Positions 61,327-64,000 of a stretch of DNA of 64,000 nt are shown piece by piece. Numbering within the stretch: position 1 is the first letter of the stretch; the number at the start of each line of letters is the position of its first letter. The DNA is from Ch67 sp041395845 (GTDB lineage: Bacteria > Pseudomonadota > Gammaproteobacteria > Pseudomonadales > Ketobacteraceae). The notes under the pieces were generated by a model that did not search any database, was not told the DNA's origin, and worked only from the letters and a program-made list of their open reading frames with translations. The translations under genes and the position numbers were made by a program. Where the stretch lies: NCBI GenBank assembly GCA_041395845.1, contig JAWKZS010000004.1:62001-126000 (forward strand), given 5' to 3'.

Positions 61327-61414
61327 CGGATTTCCAATTGGCCTGAATTGACGAAAGTGCGACCCATTATACTGACTCTGACGTCGCCTCTGCATCCCGG
61401 GATACCGCTTCGAG

Positions 61415-62443
61415 ATGACCATCGAACATTACCACATTGCCATTGAACTGATTGAAGCCATCGGCGAGTACATCAAAAGCCGGGGCCATGACGCGGATGC
61501 GTTCTTCGCCGCCCAGGGCGTGGCGCTGGATAACGAAGACAATGAAGGCTTTGTGGAATTCCGCGAATTCTCCCGCCTGTTCGATGCTGCCGAAGTCTTT
61601 ACCGGTGAGCGCTGCATTGGCCTGCAGGTAGGCGCGAATTTTCTGACCCGCCACTGGGGCCGGCTGGGCTACCTGATCATGGCGGGGGAAAACGGCCTCG
61701 AAGGCGTGCAGTACATCCAGCGCTTTGCCCGCATCGTTACCAACGGTCTGGAGATGCACTGGAACTGGAACAACAACCTGCTGGACTGCCAGTTCACCCT
61801 GCTGGAAGCCGAGTGCAGCCATCATGTGGCGGATTACTTTGTTGCCAGCAGTCTGGCGCTGGCCAAGGCCACCAACAGCGAACGGTTTGGTTTTCAGGAA
61901 GTGCATTTCCAGCACGACAGCTTCGGGCTGGAGGCGGACTATGAAAAAGCGCTGGGCTGCAAATGCGTGTTCAATGCAACGCAGAATCGCATTCTGGTGG
62001 ATATCGCCAGCCTAAGCCGCGAATCCCAGTTCCGCGATCCACGGCTGAAAAGAATTCTCGAAGAGCATGCCCAGCAGGTGCTGCAGAATCTGGAATCCGG
62101 TGACGAACTGCTGGCGCGGGTGCGCAAGTTCGTGCTGGGGGAACTGCCCAACGGAGTGCCCTCGCTGAAATCCGTGTGTGATCTCGTGGGGCAGAACGAG
62201 CGGACCTTCCAGCGTACCCTGGCGAAGATGGGGCTGAGTTTTCAGGATCTGGTGGATGAATTGCGGATGAATCTGGCGCTGGAATACATCCGCAATGATT
62301 ACAACTTTCTGGATATTGCGATGATGCTGGGTTATTCCGAGCAGAGCGCCTTTCACCGCGCGTTCAAACGCTGGACCGGTATGCCACCATCGCGCTACAA
62401 GAAAACCATGGTGCAGACGGAAAACAAAAACGGCGACATCTAG
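61415..62443 (+). CDS. AraC-family transcriptional regulator
   Basis: A 342-aa regulator with the OruR/arabinose-binding-like N-terminal domain (about 15-200) and a C-terminal AraC helix-turn-helix (about 235-330; GQNERTFQRTLAKMGLSFQDLVDELRMNLA in parts, and IAMMLGYSEQSAFHRAFKRWTGMPPS in parts such as GYSEQSAFHRAFKRWTG). Regulators of this type often control fatty-acid, alkane or sterol-like catabolism. It is convergent with the P450 gene and shares a terminator with it. Confidence 0.88.
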   Translation: MTIEHYHIAIELIEAIGEYIKSRGHDADAFFAAQGVALDNEDNEGFVEFREFSRLFDAAEVFTGERCIGLQVGANFLTRHWGRLGYLIMAGENGLEGVQYIQRFARIVTNGLEMHWNWNNNLLDCQFTLLEAECSHHVADYFVASSLALAKATNSERFGFQEVHFQHDSFGLEADYEKALGCKCVFNATQNRILVDIASLSRESQFRDPRLKRILEEHAQQVLQNLESGDELLARVRKFVLGELPNGVPSLKSVCDLVGQNERTFQRTLAKMGLSFQDLVDELRMNLALEYIRNDYNFLDIAMMLGYSEQSAFHRAFKRWTGMPPSRYKKTMVQTENKNGDI

Positions 62444-62451
62444 TCGCCGTT
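62429..62451. terminator. Bidirectional intrinsic terminator
   Basis: AACGGCGAC (62429-62437), loop ATCTA and GTCGCCGTT (62443-62451) form a perfect 9-bp stem flanked by A-rich and T-rich sides. It overlaps the AraC stop codon and can serve both this gene and the convergent P450 gene. Confidence 0.75.
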
Positions 62452-62476
62452 TTCATATCGGGAGTGAAGCCCTCGA

Positions 62477-63844
62477 TCAGGCTTGCTTCACCGGCTTCAG
62501 GGTGCAGGGGAAGCCATCTTTCGGCATCGCCAGCGGTACGACCTGGAACGGCAGTTCGTAACCGGGCTTGATTGTCACTTCGAAGCGACGCAGGAAGTGA
62601 TACAGGAACACCTTGGACTGGATTTCCGCAAAGTTCAGACCCAGGCACTTGTGGTGACCACCACCGAACGGCACCCACTGATAGAAATGCTTCTTGTGCT
62701 CGGCACGTTCCGGGCTGAAACGCTCGGGGTCGAACTGGTACGGATTGGGCCAGTATTCCGGCATGAAGTGGGTGTGCAGCGGCACCACGCCAACAGCAGC
62801 GTTTTTCGGAATCTTGAAGCCTTTGAATTCCACCTCGCGAATCGCACGGCGCGGAATGGTCGGCAGCGGCGGATGCATGCGCAGCGTTTCGCGGAACACC
62901 AGTGCGGTCTGCTCCATTTTTTCCAGATCGTCGTAATCCACGTGTTCCTTGCCGATGGCGTTGAACTCTTCACGCAGTTTTTGCTGCCACTCGGGATGTT
63001 TGGCCAGACGGTACACCAGCGAGGTCAGGGTGCTGGTGGTGGTATCGTGGGCGGCAAACAGCAGGAAGATCATGTGATCGATCACTTCCTTGTCGGTCAG
63101 CACTTCACCGCTGTCACCCTTGGCCTGACAGATCTGGGTGAAGAAATCGTTGCTGGTGCTGTTACGCTTTTGCGGAATCATTTCGCCGATGAATTTTTCC
63201 AGGAACTTCCGACCTTTCAGGCCGCGTCCCCAGGTGGTGCCGGGAATCGGCAGACGCAGAACGGCAAGTGACGCGTCTACTGCAGCGATAAAGGATTCAT
63301 TCACTTTTTTCGATTCGGGGCCCAGCTTGGTGCCCAGGAACAGTTGCGCGCCACCGGACAGCAACAGCTCTTTAATGCAGTCGAAGAAATGGATTTCCTT
63401 GTTCACTTTCCAGCTGGGCAGATCCTGGGCGAAGATGGCGCTCATGCGATCTACGTAACCTTCCATGACGTTCTTTTTGAACGCGCCCTGGAGAATTTTG
63501 CGATGCAGTTTGTGATCGTCGAAATCTTTCAGCATCAGACCGTTCGGGAAGATTTCTTCCAGTACGACGTCCCATGCGAGCTTGCTGGAAAAGTTGTGGT
63601 CGGAATCTTTCAGCACAAATTCATTGGCATCGGGACCCAGCAGGGTAATCACGTCCTGCATGATCGCGCGATAGCGGAAGACTTCGCCGTAACGGGCGGC
63701 CATCTTGTTGACCAGTCCGGGGAAATCCTTGAGGAATTCGAAGGTGTAGCCCACGATGGGCAAGCCGTTGTCACCGGGAATGTGGGAAACCTTGTTGGTG
63801 GGTTTCTTGGGCAATGATGCGGTGATTTCTGCTGCTGTCGCCAT
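62477..63844 (-). CDS. Cytochrome P450
   Basis: A 455-aa soluble P450 monooxygenase. Landmarks: I-helix FAAHDTTTST, K-helix FRETLRMHP (ExxR), an aromatic region FDPERFSPERA, and the heme-binding FGGGHHKCLG with proximal Cys400. There is no fused reductase or ferredoxin and none nearby, so redox partners are encoded elsewhere. The PTIPRRAIREVEFKGFKIPK region resembles the CYP26/CYP120/CYP51-like clan, suggesting a lipid, terpenoid or retinoid-like substrate; this is tentative. TTG at 63850 is an alternative start to ATG 63844. A short inverted repeat lies about 70 bp upstream. Confidence 0.92.
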   Translation of the reverse strand: MATAAEITASLPKKPTNKVSHIPGDNGLPIVGYTFEFLKDFPGLVNKMAARYGEVFRYRAIMQDVITLLGPDANEFVLKDSDHNFSSKLAWDVVLEEIFPNGLMLKDFDDHKLHRKILQGAFKKNVMEGYVDRMSAIFAQDLPSWKVNKEIHFFDCIKELLLSGGAQLFLGTKLGPESKKVNESFIAAVDASLAVLRLPIPGTTWGRGLKGRKFLEKFIGEMIPQKRNSTSNDFFTQICQAKGDSGEVLTDKEVIDHMIFLLFAAHDTTTSTLTSLVYRLAKHPEWQQKLREEFNAIGKEHVDYDDLEKMEQTALVFRETLRMHPPLPTIPRRAIREVEFKGFKIPKNAAVGVVPLHTHFMPEYWPNPYQFDPERFSPERAEHKKHFYQWVPFGGGHHKCLGLNFAEIQSKVFLYHFLRRFEVTIKPGYELPFQVVPLAMPKDGFPCTLKPVKQA

Positions 63845-63912
63845 GTTCAATCTGCCTCGTAGCCTGATTATTCGTTGTTGTCATCGTCTTGTGACGAGTC
63901 AGTCACATGATT

Positions 63913-63929
63913 TGATTACAGCATAATCA
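63913..63929. promoter_or_regulatory. Short inverted repeat upstream of the P450 gene
   Basis: TGATTA and TAATCA arms (63913-63918, 63924-63929) around CAGCA lie about 70 bp before the P450 start and could be an operator. No gene is supported in 63851-64000. Confidence 0.25.
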
Positions 63930-64000
63930 GACAAGGGTGTTTTGACAGGTGCACGGCAGGCGCTGGCGGGTGCCGTCAATTTTGTTCCCGGCAAGCCCGG

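Overview
The window looks like the chromosome of a GC-rich, Gram-negative gammaproteobacterium, probably a free-living aerobic heterotroph of the Pseudomonadales/Oceanospirillales type. The evidence is three outer-membrane/TonB-related loci, a type IV pilus ATPase (PilU), Rnk, PpnP, a MetY-type sulfhydrylase, a long-form Pta with AckA, recognisable Fur, PhoB and Anr/Fnr-type sites, and a cytochrome P450 next to an AraC regulator. The genus cannot be fixed from sequence alone. I saw no rRNA, canonical tRNA, insertion sequence, prophage or CRISPR array. Gene density is high.

Layout. 1-6779: the 3' part of a molybdopterin oxidoreductase, a LysE exporter, a secreted phytase-family esterase-like protein and a Ca2+-type P-ATPase. 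6861-15284: a tightly packed six-gene minus-strand operon (TonB-dependent receptor, beta-propeller phytase, ExbB, ExbD, TonB, PhoX phosphatase) behind a PhoB box. It reads as a phosphate-starvation system that dephosphorylates and imports organic phosphate. A second PhoB box in the same intergenic region faces a GGDEF protein with a degenerate active site and an AraC regulator (15494-17566). rnk follows.

18224-29549: an iron/heme locus with Fur boxes: a second TonB-ExbB-ExbD set, a beta-propeller-like repeat lipoprotein, an unknown 152-aa protein, a heme-type TonB receptor, an HmuY-like lipoprotein, and HmuS, HmuT, HmuU and HmuV. Tail-to-tail with it lies a minus-strand operon (33916-29536) encoding a periplasmic cupredoxin-like protein, a Cache-HAMP-GGDEF-EAL protein, a DUF3034 envelope protein and a lipoprotein truncated hemoglobin. 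This looks like an uncharacterised envelope redox/gas-to-c-di-GMP signalling module.

34040-49544: a heterodimeric MdlA/MdlB-type ABC exporter, an AI-2E family membrane protein, PpnP, an Old Yellow Enzyme homologue, a secreted unknown, a dienoyl-CoA isomerase-like crotonase, a DUF2797 protein, a chemoreceptor, MetY, and ackA-pta. 49545-54868: a Crp/Fnr regulator, a 38-aa CcoM-like membrane peptide behind an Anr-type promoter, a secreted subtilisin-like protease with a structured leader, and PilU. Then comes a strong promoter driving a three-hairpin RNA that ends in a terminator just upstream of rtcB (RNA ligase). 56110-64000: a small basic protein, a GntR regulator, a TetR / MFS-acyltransferase pair divergent from an esterase and a CYTH protein, an unknown protein, an AraC regulator and a cytochrome P450.

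The most noteworthy observations are the dedicated PhoB-linked phytate uptake operon, the cupredoxin/c-di-GMP/hemoglobin operon, the candidate ncRNA upstream of rtcB, and the unlisted CcoM-like gene with its promoter. All functional statements are inferences from motifs and context; no database search was run.
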